Of a stretch of DNA of 64,000 nucleotides, positions 32,948 to 44,627 are shown piece by piece; within the stretch, counting starts at the first letter, position 1, and each line of letters begins with the position of its first letter. Source of the stretch: Galeopsis tetrahit (Eukaryota > Streptophyta > Magnoliopsida > Lamiales > Lamiaceae). A program made the translations under genes and the position numbers. The DNA is taken from positions 2,358,501-2,422,500 of the forward strand of contig OY776123.1 in NCBI GenBank assembly GCA_963675135.1. The letters run 5' to 3'. A model generated the notes under the pieces. The model saw only the letters and a program-made list of their open reading frames with translations. It ran no database searches and was not told the origin of the DNA.

Positions 32948-34540
32948 TGATTGGGTGTGAGATTGCTCGTATTTGTGTTCATTATTGCTATATTATTGTA
33001 GCATTTTGATGTAATTTTGGTCGTAATTGATAGAAATTGTGCTACTAACCTTGTTGTCAAGAAATGTGTTCAAAGTGTAGGAAACAAGGTGAAATAGTCA
33101 ATTTTAGAGGAAAATCGAGCATTGGCGCATGGGAACTGAAGTTCGGTTGAAGGACGAGTAAGGAAAGCCAAGAAAAAGTCCAAGGAGCAGAACCCACACT
33201 AGCGGTCGAGTGAGCCCACACTGGCAGTCGAGTGAGCCCACACTGGCGGTCGAGTGAAATGATTTCACACTGGCGGTCGAGTTAGCCCACACTGGCACCC
33301 GTTTGGGATCTGGAACCCAATTTGGTTCTGATTTCCAATTTCACTCGGCCGGCCGTTTGGAGTCACTCGATTGACCGAGTCAACTTGCAATTTCGGGGAA
33401 TTTTGCGAATTTTGAAGAACTTCAAGGACCAACTTGTCAATTTCGTCTCACACACTTTTGGAAGGCTTAAATACATCCCAAATCAGATTGTTAGGGAGGC
33501 TTGGCCTCACTTTCACACACTCAAACCCTAATTTCATTCTTAGGTAGATTTTTAACATATTTTGCAAGTTTAATTCCATAGATTAGCTTTAAGGTTTAGT
33601 ATTTAGGTTGGGTTCTTGAAGATTTTGGCTACATTCACTTGTAATATTCTAGATTGTTGAAGAATCATCAAGGTGACTTCCACCATCATCTATTTTGCTA
33701 TAATATTGTTAATTCCATGTCTATTTCTATTTCTTTTGTTGTTTTAGTCATGGGTGTTTCTTAAACACCATGGACTAAGCTTTTTATGCTTTGGGTGTTT
33801 TAAATCATGTGAATATTTAGTGTTAAAATTGTTTATGCTTTGATTATTGTTGATATTTGGATTGTTGCTTCTCTTATTGGGTTTTATTGGTGCTTTGTGT
33901 ATTAGCTTCTATTAATCCGTATTTTGAGGCATGTTTAGCGTAGACGAGAGTTACATGAACATGTTTAAATTTATGGTGTGAGTTGTTGATATACAAATGC
34001 GTTTATTATACTTTTAATTCGTCGAGAGAGAGTTAATTGTATTAGAACCCCATTAGGAGACATTAATTACTTGAATGGTTATTTGGGTAGTTGGTGAGGA
34101 TTAGGAAGAGGTCTTATTACCGGGTTTGGGAACACCTTAGACGTAAGGCTATAGTACCCGAAGGGAAACGATTTTCATCCTAGCATCTTGATGCTCTTAG
34201 CTAATCCAAATTGAAGCATAAAAACGGTATAAGCAATCCCACTCGATTTCACTAGGTAGAGAACACCCGAAGCATTCCCACACTTGCACTTCTTCGAATT
34301 TCATTCGTAGTTGTTATTTGCTTTTAATTGTCATTTCTTTGTTTTCTTGCTTTTAAAATGCTCCCGAAACCGTAGCTACATTAGTTATGACGATGTACAA
34401 CTCTAGGGATCCATTGCACTAGTCTACCTCCCGTGGTTCGATACTACTTGGTCAAAAAACTTACTTGTATACTACTACGAACCCTTATACTTGAGGGGAA
34501 GTAGTTAGTCAAACATATAGACTAAAATTCGTTCAAGTCA
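32948..34540 (+). repeat. 3' LTR (1593 bp)
   Basis: Direct copy of the 5' LTR with few substitutions, a 7-bp deletion near 33514 and a deletion of about 75 bp near 34348. It ends TTCAAGTCA. Confidence 0.95.
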
Positions 34541-34545
34541 CCCCA

Positions 34546-34812
34546 CAATACCCTATAATACCCTTATTTTATCTACTTTTTTCTTAAAATTTGTGTCTCA
34601 GCCCAATGTAACTACATTTGATGGATGGAGGGAGTATAATATATATATATATATATATACTCCGTATTATATTAAAAAAAAAACCATTCAACTCAACCAA
34701 TTCGAAACAACAACTTCCACTTAGATGAAAGATTTTACAACTAATTCATATTTATTTTAGTTTAACTAATGATAAAATATACTCTGTACATATTAATTTT
34801 TTACACAATTTA
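34546..34812. repeat. Block D piece with the right half of the split MITE and (TA)n
   Basis: Continues the sequence interrupted at 28589. It matches 5935-6165 and 10612-10850. A (TA)n run lies at 34637-34658. Confidence 0.7.
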
Positions 34813-34854
34813 AATTTTAATGGGGAAATTCTTGTTAGAGTCATTTCACTAATA

Positions 34855-35139
34855 CTCCCTCCGTCCCTGAAAAGTTTTCATATTTTCTTTTTTTGTTTGT
34901 CCCCGAAAAGTTTGCATACCCCAAAATAGAAATAATCATCACAATCCTCACCCTTACAATATACACATATTTAACCTTTATGCCATTACTTTTGGGACCC
35001 ACCATACACTCAACCCACCTACTTTATTTACTTTATATATAAAAGTTTACAAAATTACCCCTCAACACTCTCATCATTACACTTTTTTCTTAAACCATGT
35101 GCCCAAGATTCCCCGCAAACTTTTCGGGGACGGAGGGAG
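34855..35139. mobile_element. Stowaway-type MITE
   Basis: Ends CTCCCTCCGTCCCTGAAAAG and CTTTTCGGGGACGGAGGGAG are inverted, with TA at 34853-34854 and 35140-35141. Confidence 0.9.
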
Positions 35140-35404
35140 TACTTTTTTCTAATAGGGAATAAGTTATTGTTTTTTATCCAATAGAGTCAAATTGGCACTT
35201 AGGAAGACGGTGTTGCCCTTTTTCAATTTAAATAATTTCAAATTCTTTAATATTCACTTTCCATAATTCAAAAATTCCTAAAAAAGACGTCAATTCAAAT
35301 TAATTACAGATCGATATTTTATAATTTGAAACCTTTTTAATTAATTAGATTTTTAAATTTTAATTACAAATATTTTATAATTAGATTTTTAAATTTATTT
35401 AATA

Positions 35405-35800
35405 GGTGCATTTAACGTTATGCATAATTCAAAATATGATGATTATTTTGCATATAACGTTATGCATAATTCAAAATATGATGATTATGTTGCATATCAC
35501 GTTATGTATAATGAATTCGATTTAAATAGGATGATTATTTTGCATATCATTTATGCATAATTCAAATAATTTCTTACAATTTAATTAAAATCTGATGATT
35601 ATTTTGTATATAACATTATGCATAATTCAAAATATGATGATTATATTGCATATCACGTTATGCATATTGCATTCGATTGAAATATGATAACTATTTTGCA
35701 TATCACTTATGCATAATTCAAATCATTTCTTAAAATTAAATTAAAATATGATAACTATTTTGCATATCACATTATGCTTATGCATAACGAAAATTACATA
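35405..35800. repeat. Higher-order tandem repeat, about 190 bp
   Basis: Built of shorter pieces 'CGTTATGCATAATTCAAAAT' plus 'ATGATGATTATTTTGCATAT' with a spacer starting ATTCGATT; the whole order is repeated twice with divergence. Confidence 0.8.
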
Positions 35801-36186
35801 ACACTTAAGTATAATTGTTACTTTTTTCATATAAAATGTGTGACAAAAAATGGCATGATAAGAATAATGAAGACCGAATATCTTAGAAGATCATGTTAAC
35901 ACATTTCTATCTTAGTTCATTCTATTACATTTGAAATCTATGTGAAATATTTAGTTGTCTCCGGGTCAACCTGCGTCCTGCAATCAAAACAATTCAAAAA
36001 TTCATAACGTACTAGGGTGGATATGCACATTAACAAGAACACACAACAAAATCCCTAATCAAGAATGGCTAATTTTCACCTTCAACCTGCACAGAGAAAA
36101 TCATTTATAGCATATGGTCCTTGCACGGATTAGTCAAGAATAGCTAATTTTCTTTCCCAACACTATATAACGTAATACCATTGTAC

Positions 36187-36300
36187 TGTCATATTTGCTT
36201 TTAATTCCTGCATTCTAGTTTCTGCTGCATGCAACTTTGCCACATTTTCAGGAATATGAGATTCCCTTACATGCGTCTGCCTTCTAGAAACTTCTGTTGC
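36187..36300 (-). pseudogene. Exon fragment of a plant SH3-domain protein (SH3P1/2/3-like, BAR region)
   Basis: After an acceptor ATGCAG the minus strand reads ATEVSRRQTHVRESHIPENV, then AKLHAAETRMQELKANMT. From memory this matches the end of the coiled BAR-like region of plant SH3P proteins (ATEV-RRQ...ES, then a charged coil ending LK-NM). Just downstream, 'TTGGGAAAGAA' could encode the next LGKE. Plant SH3P proteins act in clathrin-coated vesicle and autophagosome membranes. Only this exon is present, so it is a captured fragment. Confidence 0.6.
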
Positions 36301-36373
36301 CTGCATATATATATATACTTGATTATGTTGAAGCGTGAATCAACATAGCACCAATAGTGTTAGGCACAGTTTG

Positions 36374-38091
36374 GTAGAAACTAGGCCTTAGCCTGTCAGT
36401 AGATACAACACGAGCCTGAAAAAAAAATTGAAGTATATGAGTTGGCAATTAGAATTTGGATGCAACCGAAAATAAATTCAAATCACGGAACTAGACGAAC
36501 CGGGTAGTAAATTTCTGCCCAGAACAGAATTAACAAGCAATGTGTTGTACGTGCTTTGAACAGATGATCTGAATGTGGGCTTTCGTAAGTACTAAATAAA
36601 CATGTATTATGATCGGGGGTTTATTACGTACGTGTTTATGCGGATTAGTATGATGATTTATGATGATCTTATGAAGAACAATGAAGAACACCAAAAGTAG
36701 CTTATTGGAGAAGCTAAAAGCTTGAGAGCTTTGGGAGTATTTATTGCTTAGGGTATGGTGATTTGTGGGATATGAAACTTGTGTCTTACAAATGAGCCTT
36801 TTAGGTATTATATAGTGATTTTTAGGGGCTGCCCGCCCTTTACACGTGGCACGCTCTTATTGGACCTATCTTCTGCCCGAAAAGGTGATGGGATGGCGCA
36901 TTTAATGCTAAACCGCCTCTGGTGGTCGTCCTCGGCGAGATGCCGATGAGCTGAGCTACGGTGGTCGCCGGAGGACCTGGTCGTCGGGGAAGGTGGTCGC
37001 CACGCTCCCTGCAGTCTCCCAAGGCTTCAACACTTAGACTTCTCTAGCTATATATAAACATGTGCTCGCCCACATTTGGACGAGCAGCTAACTAAAACAC
37101 GTGCTCGCCAACATCTTTGGGCGAGCACTTAAATAATATTAAATACATTACTTCTATTACAATTTCTTCATCTTGTTGATTAGTCGTCGCACGACTTGTT
37201 GACTGGTCCTCGCCACGTAAGCTGGTGACTAGGATTGACTTGTCAAAGATTGACTTCTTTGACTAGGTATAACACAATGCATACGTTGTAAAAAAATGCA
37301 AGGCTTGGCATCCCAAGTAAAATGTGTTGCACAATCTATCCCAAACAAAAAAATTGTATCAGGAAAAATTAGTTAGGAGGAGGGTGTAGGGAAAAGGAAA
37401 TAACTGAATGGAAGCAGATAACCTCTGGATTCAACATTTGGACGTCCCGACGGACTACAAACACCACGCAACGAACTAAAAGAAAATAAAACAGGGCATT
37501 ATTTATGTTAAACACTGCAAACTTGAATTTAAGTAAAAAGATCATGAACAACAAAATAATACAAACCTCCATTAACCAAGAAATTGGGGAAATTGAATAC
37601 TTTTTGTGTCGTCCAACCATACTCTGGTACTCTCAATTGTATTCTAACCAATTGTACCTACAACGAATAATTCACAGAGCCTTTCATTCATTTGACAAAG
37701 AATACCACAATCTATTCTATGCAAACACCCTAAATTCATTTTTTTAATTGAAAAACATAATAGGCAATTCAATAGCGTGTCTAGAAAACAAGCTAATTTA
37801 AGAAAGGAAGCATTCAAATATGAAATTAGGTATTCAAGTATGAAATTTTAGGGCAAAATCATTAGATTTGATAAAAGAAGAAAAATAAACCAAATTAAAA
37901 GGGGGAAATTGTAACATAATTACAAGAGCAACAAAGGCGACGATCCCATAAAGCACAGATAGAACGTGGAAAATACGCCCCTGCCAAGCGGGTGAATGGT
38001 TGATTATGTCCCACCAATCTGTAACAGGGAAAAACTCGTAACAGATCGGAGTTGAGGGAGGTTTCGGCCATAGATCGTCCTCTCCGGCCAT
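36374..38091 (-). pseudogene. TOM1/TOM3/THH1-like membrane-protein gene fragment, exons 1-5
   Basis: Exon 1 (38091-37924) MAGEDDLWPKPPST...DWWDIINHSPAWQGRIFHVL, then SVLYGIVAFVAL; exon 2 (37657-37567) VQLVRIQLRVPEYGWTTQKV; exon 3 (37475-37423) CVVFVVRRDVQMLNPE; exon 4 (from 37335) IVQHILLGMPSLAFFTTYAL, cut by a solo LTR and resumed at 36537 with LFWAEIYY; exon 5 (36415-36374) ARVVSTDRLRPSFY. All junctions have GT/AG and compatible phase. These are hallmark segments of the plant TOM1/TOM3/THH1 family of multi-pass tonoplast proteins, known as host factors for tobamovirus replication. The rest of the gene (later transmembrane helices) is missing. GC-rich DNA at 38092-38330 is its likely 5' UTR. 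Inactive: truncated, LTR in exon 4, and a 1-bp frame change at the LTR site. Confidence 0.85.
36543..37274 (-). mobile_element. Solo LTR inserted in exon 4 of the TOM1-like fragment
   Basis: Begins TGTTGTACGTG and ends GGTATAACA on the plus strand (TG...CA). It is flanked by a perfect 5-bp duplication CAATG (36538-36542 and 37275-37279). It splits the codons for TTYAL and LFWAE. No internal retroelement sequence is present. A GC-rich stretch (36830-37020) lies within it; the 60-residue ORF there is not a gene. Confidence 0.9.
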
Positions 38092-38473
38092 TAATGGAGT
38101 CGGTCGACGGCCACCACTAAGAACAAAACAGATTGCGGCCAGCTAGGCGTCTTCGACTTCACGCACGGCGGCGGTAGAGACAGGTCGACACCGAAGAGGC
38201 TCGGCGGCCATGAAGCTTCGTCCTCGACCATCTTCTTCGTCCAGTGCGGCCGTGTTCTTCCCCCAAGGTAATGGCGATGGCGGCAAGGTGGGTGCGGCGG
38301 CCAAGGTAGGGAGAGGGGACTAGGGTTTTGATTTTAAATTTGGGGTGAATGAGTGAATGAATTAAATGAATAGAGAGATTTCTATTTATATAAGGGTATT
38401 ATTGATTTATTAGCTCTAATTTGATCCTATTAGAAAATTTTAAAAGAGGGAATTATATAATCTCAATTTTAAT

Positions 38474-38930
38474 TAGATAAAAAATTCTAAACTAAATCCC
38501 CAATTTCAAACCTCTAATGTAAAAATGCATATTAAATTCCAACTAGTGACTTTCATACACAGACCTATTCGATGTCTTTAATAATGTGCATGATATATAC
38601 TCAGTTCAATAGTAAATTCAAATTATGTCTTTAATAATTTCTTGAATTTTACGTTGTTTAATGAAGATTTTATTTATGATCTCGTCGACAAATTTTATTT
38701 TGATGATTTTCAAAATCTATCAAAACTCAAAGTAAAGATCACCTTATCGATGAATTATATTGGATAAAAAAATTGTAGAATGCAACTTATATAATCGTAT
38801 TTTATTTTTTTTTTACATTTTTTTTTGTACTATATTCATTTTAGGCTATCAATCCGTCTTTTTTTTTTTTTTTTTTCGCTTGCCCTTGCCGACATGTACG
38901 CATGCTATGCCTTCTTTCATTACTTATCCA

Positions 38931-38978
<48 letters not shown>

Positions 38979-39860
38979 CGTTCATCTTCCATTGAATTTC
39001 TCTTAAATTTATACACCTGTCTCATTTTACATTCATAATTCACTGCACAAAATCTAGTGTAAAATTTATTTAGTAGACGGAATTAGAGTCCCCTTGAGAC
39101 TGCAATGCATCAAACAACTTTACAAGTTTATTCTTTGACACTTAAAAAGGTTCCATATTTATTTTTCTGATATTCTTAGTTTTTTGGGGATTTTTTTTTT
39201 TAAATTTAAAAAATAGTATAATATGTGACTTAGTGGTAACTCATCGGTAATTTGTTAGTGATTCGGTGTTGGATGTACAAATAGAAATTTAGTGAGTTGT
39301 GTTTTGAGAAATACTATGTATAATTTTTTTACATGCTTAATTGTTTTTTTAAATGAACGTAATTAAACACATAAAAAATAGGAGATAAATAAGGGTGACT
39401 TATTATATACACATGAATATTATTCAACAAATTGAATCCATTTATATACACTATTTTTTTCCAAAAAAAGTCAACCGTAAATATAAAATTATTGAGTGTT
39501 TGTGTTCATATCCACCCGAGGGACCATCTAATAAATGTGGAGGGACAATCCAATTAAATGTAGGCATAATTGAGATACTACACAAATTAACTCGTCCGCA
39601 CATCCCACTTGACACTAGCAAAGGAAGCAGCATGTGCAATAATCTACACTTTCCGTATTTTATAATGTTATCTCATATTCTCCATGTCCGTCAAAAGTAT
39701 GTTCACTTATCTTATTTTTCCGTCTACCAAAAATATATTCATTCTTTTCAAGGAAAAATAATTTTATATGCATTTCATCCTCACCCTCCAAATACTACTT
39801 AATTACTTAAATTGTCATTCAACTTTATTGACAAAAATCACTTTATCATAAATAAGGGAC
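38474..39860. repeat. Block D right part, no gene
   Basis: 38474-39160 matches 6165-6810; 39160-39660 matches the right arms of C, E and F. It includes a (TA)n run at 38936-38975. ORFs here are low-complexity. Confidence 0.6.
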
Positions 39861-40354
39861 GGGATCTTCTGTGTAACATCTCCTGTTACACCATTTAGAT
39901 TTGCGCCACGTGTCCATACATCAAAATTCACAAATATATGCATAACACCATAACATAACCATTTATTTCTATTTAGGTAATGACATTAATTTAGGAATAA
40001 ATAAATTCCTCCAAAAAATAAAATTCCAAAATTCACACTAAATATCCTATTTTGACAAATTCCTTAACGAACATTGATAAGAAAACAATATTAAAAAGAA
40101 AAAAAAAACTAAAAATAAATTTGATCAAAAAGTAAATTGAATTAGTGGTTGATTACTCACTCTGTCTTAATATTACTTGCACAGTTTGACTAATACGATT
40201 TAAAAAAAAAAAATTAGTGGTTGATTATATAAAATAATTGAGAGGTATTTTAGGTGATTTGATGATGTGTAAAATAAAATGTATGTAAAAAATAGTGACA
40301 ATTTTAAAAATAGAATAATATTGAGAGGATGTTAATCTTGAAGGGTAGGTCTCC
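39861..40354. other. No gene seen
   Basis: AT-rich sequence with 'TAACATCTCCTGTTACACCA', a weak inverted repeat, near its start. Confidence 0.4.
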
Positions 40355-40357
40355 CAT

Positions 40358-40945
40358 GGAATTGAGTCTATATATGAAATTGAGTTGACCAAGTCAATGG
40401 TCAACTATTGACTTGATCAACATTTTTTTTTTGGTAATTTTTTTTTTGGAAATATTTTTTTTTTTGGAATATTTTTTTTTCGGAATTTTTTTATCACGTT
40501 ACACTTTTCAGTTGTCGTCACCTACACTTTTAAAAATAATATTTTCAGTTATATTGACATACACTTTTTGATAATGTTATATTGCATATTTTAGTTATAT
40601 AGACATACACCTTTTAGTTATAATAACTTACACTTTTCATTAAAATATTATGTTGTACTTTTCAGTTATACCGACATGCATTTTTTAATAATATTGTGTT
40701 TACACTTTTCAGTAATATTGTGTTACACTTTTTAATTATAATGACTTACACCTTTTATTAAAAAACTGTGTTGCACTTTTCAATTATATTGACTTACACT
40801 TTTTAATAAAAAATGTGTTGCACTTTTTAGTTAAAATAACTTATAATTTTTCGAAACAAATATTATGAAAAAAAAGAAAAAAGAAGGAAAATGTGGACTT
40901 GGTCAACTCGATTTCTTATAAGGAATCGAGTCTATACAAGACTAA
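40358..40945. mobile_element. Possible MITE with internal degenerate tandem repeats
   Basis: 'GAAATTGAGTTGACCAAGTC' (about 40376) and its inverted counterpart 'GACTTGGTCAACTCGATTTC' (about 40896) face each other, each next to 'GA(A/G)TC.AGTCTATA'. Between them a loose 40-45 bp unit ('TACACTTTTCAGTTATA', 'GACATACACTTTTT') repeats about eight times (40490-40850). Confidence 0.5.
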
Positions 40946-41252
40946 TTCAATCTTGAAATGTCTTAATAAAAAAAAATGTGCAAGTAATCATGGAACGAAA
41001 ATAATATATAATTTTCATTTGACAAGGACTACTGATGAGTGTATCGAGATCAATGGTATAAGTGATAAAGTAGAATTATTTTTCTCTTTGTGGTCGATGA
41101 ATTACGTTGTTTATTTTAAGGACTCATAATTTTTTTACACAAGTTTTAATGTAATATTAATTTTTTTTTATTTTTTTTAGAGATTTACAAGATTAAAGTA
41201 TAATGTCAATACAAATTTTCAAGCACAAAATTAATTATCTTTATCAATTTAA
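40946..41252. other. No gene seen
   Basis: AT-rich; the ORF at 40893-41129 starts inside the inverted repeat and shows no domain. Confidence 0.4.
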
Positions 41253-41388
41253 TGTGGGATTTTTTTTTTTTTTTTTAGTCCTATAAGTTTAAGACATTTT
41301 AAAATAAAGAATGTATTTTGTAAAGTTTAAAAATTAAATGATTTATTTTGTAATGTCTTACTTATAGGACTAAAAAAAAAATCCACAC
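41253..41388. repeat. Short inverted repeat (foldback MITE-like), about 136 bp
   Basis: TGTGGGATTTTTTTTTTTTT plus AGTCCTATAAGT on the left, matched inverted by ACTTATAGGACT and AAAAAAAAAATCCACAC on the right. The arms also share AAGACATTTTAAAATAAA / TTTATTTTGTAATGTCTT. Confidence 0.75.
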
Positions 41389-41399
41389 GTAATGTCATG

Positions 41400-41632
41400 A
41401 TCGTTGCTCCATCCAATCGTGAGGAAAAATAAAACTTATGGCGGAATGTAGAACAATTGTTTGTGTTACAATTATCCTATGCGGATCCGCAAATTAGTGG
41501 TTTTAAGTCAAATATGCCAGCACATATAGCTTTACACATCTCCATTATATTTAATTTACTTTTGGGAAATGAGAGAGTTGTGGCTTGGAATTAGTGAGTT
41601 GCTTAATTAGTTGTATCCAGGAGGTGTTAATA
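41400..41632. other. Block E left edge, no gene
   Basis: 41565-41632 matches 15122-15192 in block C ('GAGAGAGTTGTGGCTTGGAA'). Confidence 0.5.
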
Positions 41633-44127
41633 CAGTAAAACCTCTCTAAATTAATACTCTATAAATTAATAAAATCTCTAAAATAATAAAATCTTTCGGT
41701 CCCGACTTGGGTCTTTGTAAAAAATCATCAAATTCGATAAGATAATAAGATAATAATTTTTCGAAAAATCACTTTATAAATATTAGGTCCCATTAAAACT
41801 CTAAATTAATAATTCATAAATATTACTCTACAATTATAAATATTATGACAATTTACTAAAATATGAATCTATTGTTACTTGATTTTTATTAAAATTTAAA
41901 TCTAATTGAATTTAATCCCTAACTTTTTTATTGGCAGCCATGAGTTCTGGTGTCGAGTTCTCTAACAACGACAACAAAATTTATCATTTAAACCTAATTG
42001 AATCTACGGTCCCTTAATGCTTTACGCATTTGATCATTTATGGATGATTTTGCGATGTCTTTTAGATGAGAAGACATGGTTGGATGTTTATGAATTATTT
42101 TATTTCTATATTGAGATTTATATAGTATATGTTTCATTCATCATTTATGAATATATTTAAGTGCAACGAATTAATGTAAACATGTATACAATGAAATATT
42201 TAATTAGTTACAAAGAATTGGTTGATGTATGAATATAATCAATGAAACAAATATGAATTCATTTATTTTCAAGAGTTTATTTACTAGGAAAGACAATCCT
42301 ATAGACTTATTTTTAAACAAAGGAAACAAATTATAACAATTCAATTAAGGTCAAATTGATGTGTTAATACCCAATTATGCCCTTGATCTTAAAAAGCAAT
42401 ATTAATTCATTATTATATGTTTTAAAATAAATTTTGAAAATTAAATACCAATTTTAACGCATTTACGTATAAAGGTATAATGGTCTAATATTTTTTTTTA
42501 TTTACTTAATTTAAAATTTTTATATTTCAATTTATTTAAAAAAAATATTTTTATATTTTAATTTTAAACGATTTGTTTTTTTTTAATATTTAACATCAAT
42601 ATAAGACTTGTGGTATGTTTATATTTCGATTTATTTAAAAGTTTAATATTATGAGTAAATTTTATCTAAAAACTCTTTTATATATATTAATTATAAATAA
42701 AGAAAAATTATGTCGAACAATTTTGTTGATGCCGAATATTTAGTTTTCTTATATTATATTATATATTTTTAAGGGATAACACCATGATTATGTAATAATA
42801 CTATGATTATATTAATTATAAGTAAAGATAAACTCATGGGATTTGCATATATGAAGCCCATATTCAAATGTGCATATCTTTTTAGCATTCGCAGCATATA
42901 TTCTGTTAATCATTAATTAATTAATTAATTAGTATATTCTTCTTCTATTTTTTTTTTTGTTTAAAACAGTTTTCTATCCAACTTATTTAATTTTGGTCAT
43001 GCTTGTGCAAAAACTATTTTTTTAGTTACCCAAAAAATAACATTAAGTCAGTTTAATTTAAAATTAATGATTAGTGGGAGTTACTCCTAATTTAATGGGA
43101 AGTTACAATTAACATTAACATGATAATCATTTATCATTAATATTTTATGGATAAATATAATATAATTTGAATGTTTACTTTTCTTATATATTACATTATA
43201 TATTTTGATTTTAATCGACTTTTTTTAATATTTAACATCAACATAAGACTCATGGTATGCTTATATTTCGATTTATTTAAAAGTTTAAAAATTTAATATT
43301 ATAAGTAAAATTTATCTAAAATCTCTTTTTATATATATTAATTATAAATAAAGATAAATTATGTCGAACAATATTGTTGATGCAGAATATTTAGTTTTCT
43401 TATATTATATTATATATAATTTTTTTAGAGAATAACACCATGATTATGTAATAATACTATGATCATATTAATTATAAATAAAGATAAACTCATGGATTTT
43501 GCATATATGAAACCCATATTCAAATGTGCATTTTTTTTAACATATCGTCAAGCATATATTCTGTTAATCATTAATTACTAAATTAATTAGTAATTTTGTT
43601 GAAAACAGTTTTCTATTCGGCTTATTTAATTTTGGCCATACTTTGGTGCATAAACGGTTTTTTTAGTTACAAAAAAAATAACTTTAGGTCAGTTTAATAA
43701 AATTTTAATTCTTAGTGGGAGTTACTCCTAATTTAAAGGAGATGTTACAATTAACATTAACATGATAATCATTTTATTAATAAATATACTTTAATATCGA
43801 ATATTTAATTTTCTTATATATTAGTACATTATAAATTAATTCAATATGGAAAATTTGAATGTCATTTAAAAGCAAGGGTATAATTGTACGTCTATCACCC
43901 AATTTGTTCTTATTTGTAACTTAAAACTTTTTTGTCTCTATTTGTAGTCTACATGGGTGAAATGTCTCTTATAACAATTTCCCCTATTTTCAATACATAT
44001 GTACTAAATTTGATGAATTCAAAAAGTCTCTCTAATTAATAAATATTAATTTATCGATAAATTAATACCTCTTTAAATTAATAAAATTTCATAGTCCCAA
44101 GGTTATTAATTTAAAGAAGTTTTATTG
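41633..44127. mobile_element. Pogo/Emigrant-type DNA transposon derivative, 2.5 kb
   Basis: Left end CAGTAAAACCTCTCTAAATT and right end (inverted) CAATAAAACTTCTTTAAATT match the terminal repeat of Emigrant elements of the pogo group. TA flanks both ends. Block C has the empty site TTAATACATTTG near 15190. No transposase frame survives. Confidence 0.85.
42590..43830. repeat. Internal tandem duplication, about 640 bp, in the pogo-type element
   Basis: 'ATATTTCGATTTATTTAAAA' with following 'TTATGTCGAACAAT' and 'ACACCATGATTATGTAATAA' occurs at about 42620 and again at about 43262; about 600 bp then run in parallel with moderate divergence. Confidence 0.75.
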
Positions 44128-44563
44128 TACATTTGTTTTAATTAGTATCATTCTTCTCTTAATTATAACTCATTTGATATATTGTTTGATGACATACTAA
44201 ATTAATAACAAAAAACAATACTCCAATATATAGTACACCGTACTAGCTAATTATAAAGCTGGAAAAAAACAATGAAATAGAAAAAATGAACACAAATAAG
44301 ATCCAAGTTTAATAGAATTTGCGTGGTGATGGAACCCGACCCGCAAATATTATTATTCACATAACACGACATAAACAATAAAAAGAAAAGAAGAACAAAT
44401 ACATTAAAATAGATGACGACTCAACGACATAACGATAACAGAAAACAACAGATAAACGCGCCATCACAGAGATAGAGGACAGGACTACTTGAATTTCTTG
44501 TATAATTGATTAGGATATAAATTCATTCTTCCATAACACCCTCTCCTCCCAGCAAAGAGCTAA

Positions 44564-44600
44564 GTACCTCTGCTGGTTGGAGAAGATGTGCTAGCTCCTT
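44564..44600 (-). promoter_or_regulatory. 3' UTR stem-loop after peptide gene copy E
   Basis: AAGGAGCUAGC (44600-44590) faces CUUAGCUCUUU (44574-44564): nine or ten pairs remain, two of them G-U, with only the innermost pair lost. Confidence 0.4.
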
Positions 44601-44627
44601 ATCCTCCATACTCCATAGTGATGGTTA

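Larger units (their letters stand above)
28590..34540 (+). mobile_element. Complete non-autonomous LTR retrotransposon (gag-like ORF only)
   Basis: Two direct LTRs start TGATTGGGTGTGAG and end TTCAAGTCA. The element is flanked by a perfect 5-bp duplication CCCCA (28585-28589 and 34541-34545). It has a primer binding site matching plant tRNA-Asp, one 302-codon ORF and a G7 polypurine tract, but no protease, reverse transcriptase or integrase in the 2.68-kb internal region. It fits the TR-GAG/LARD class related to Athila/Tat gypsy elements. The LTRs are very similar to each other, which suggests recent insertion. Confidence 0.95.
34822..38464. mobile_element. 3.6-kb insertion carrying host-gene fragments (Pack-MULE-like)
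   Basis: Defined by comparison with uninterrupted blocks A (near 6163) and B (near 10855). A 9-bp repeat AATTTTAAT is present at 34813-34821 and 38465-38473, as expected for Mutator insertions. The ends read GGGGAAATTC and, inverted, GAGATTATATAATTCC, so any terminal inverted repeat is short or degraded. It contains a Stowaway MITE, a higher-order tandem array, TOM1/THH1-like exons, an SH3P-like exon and a solo LTR. The class call rests on the TSD length and cargo; another element type is possible. Confidence 0.6.

Noticed and set aside
36840..37022. GC-rich 60-residue ORF as a gene
   Set aside because: It lies inside a solo LTR with perfect TSD and has no domain.
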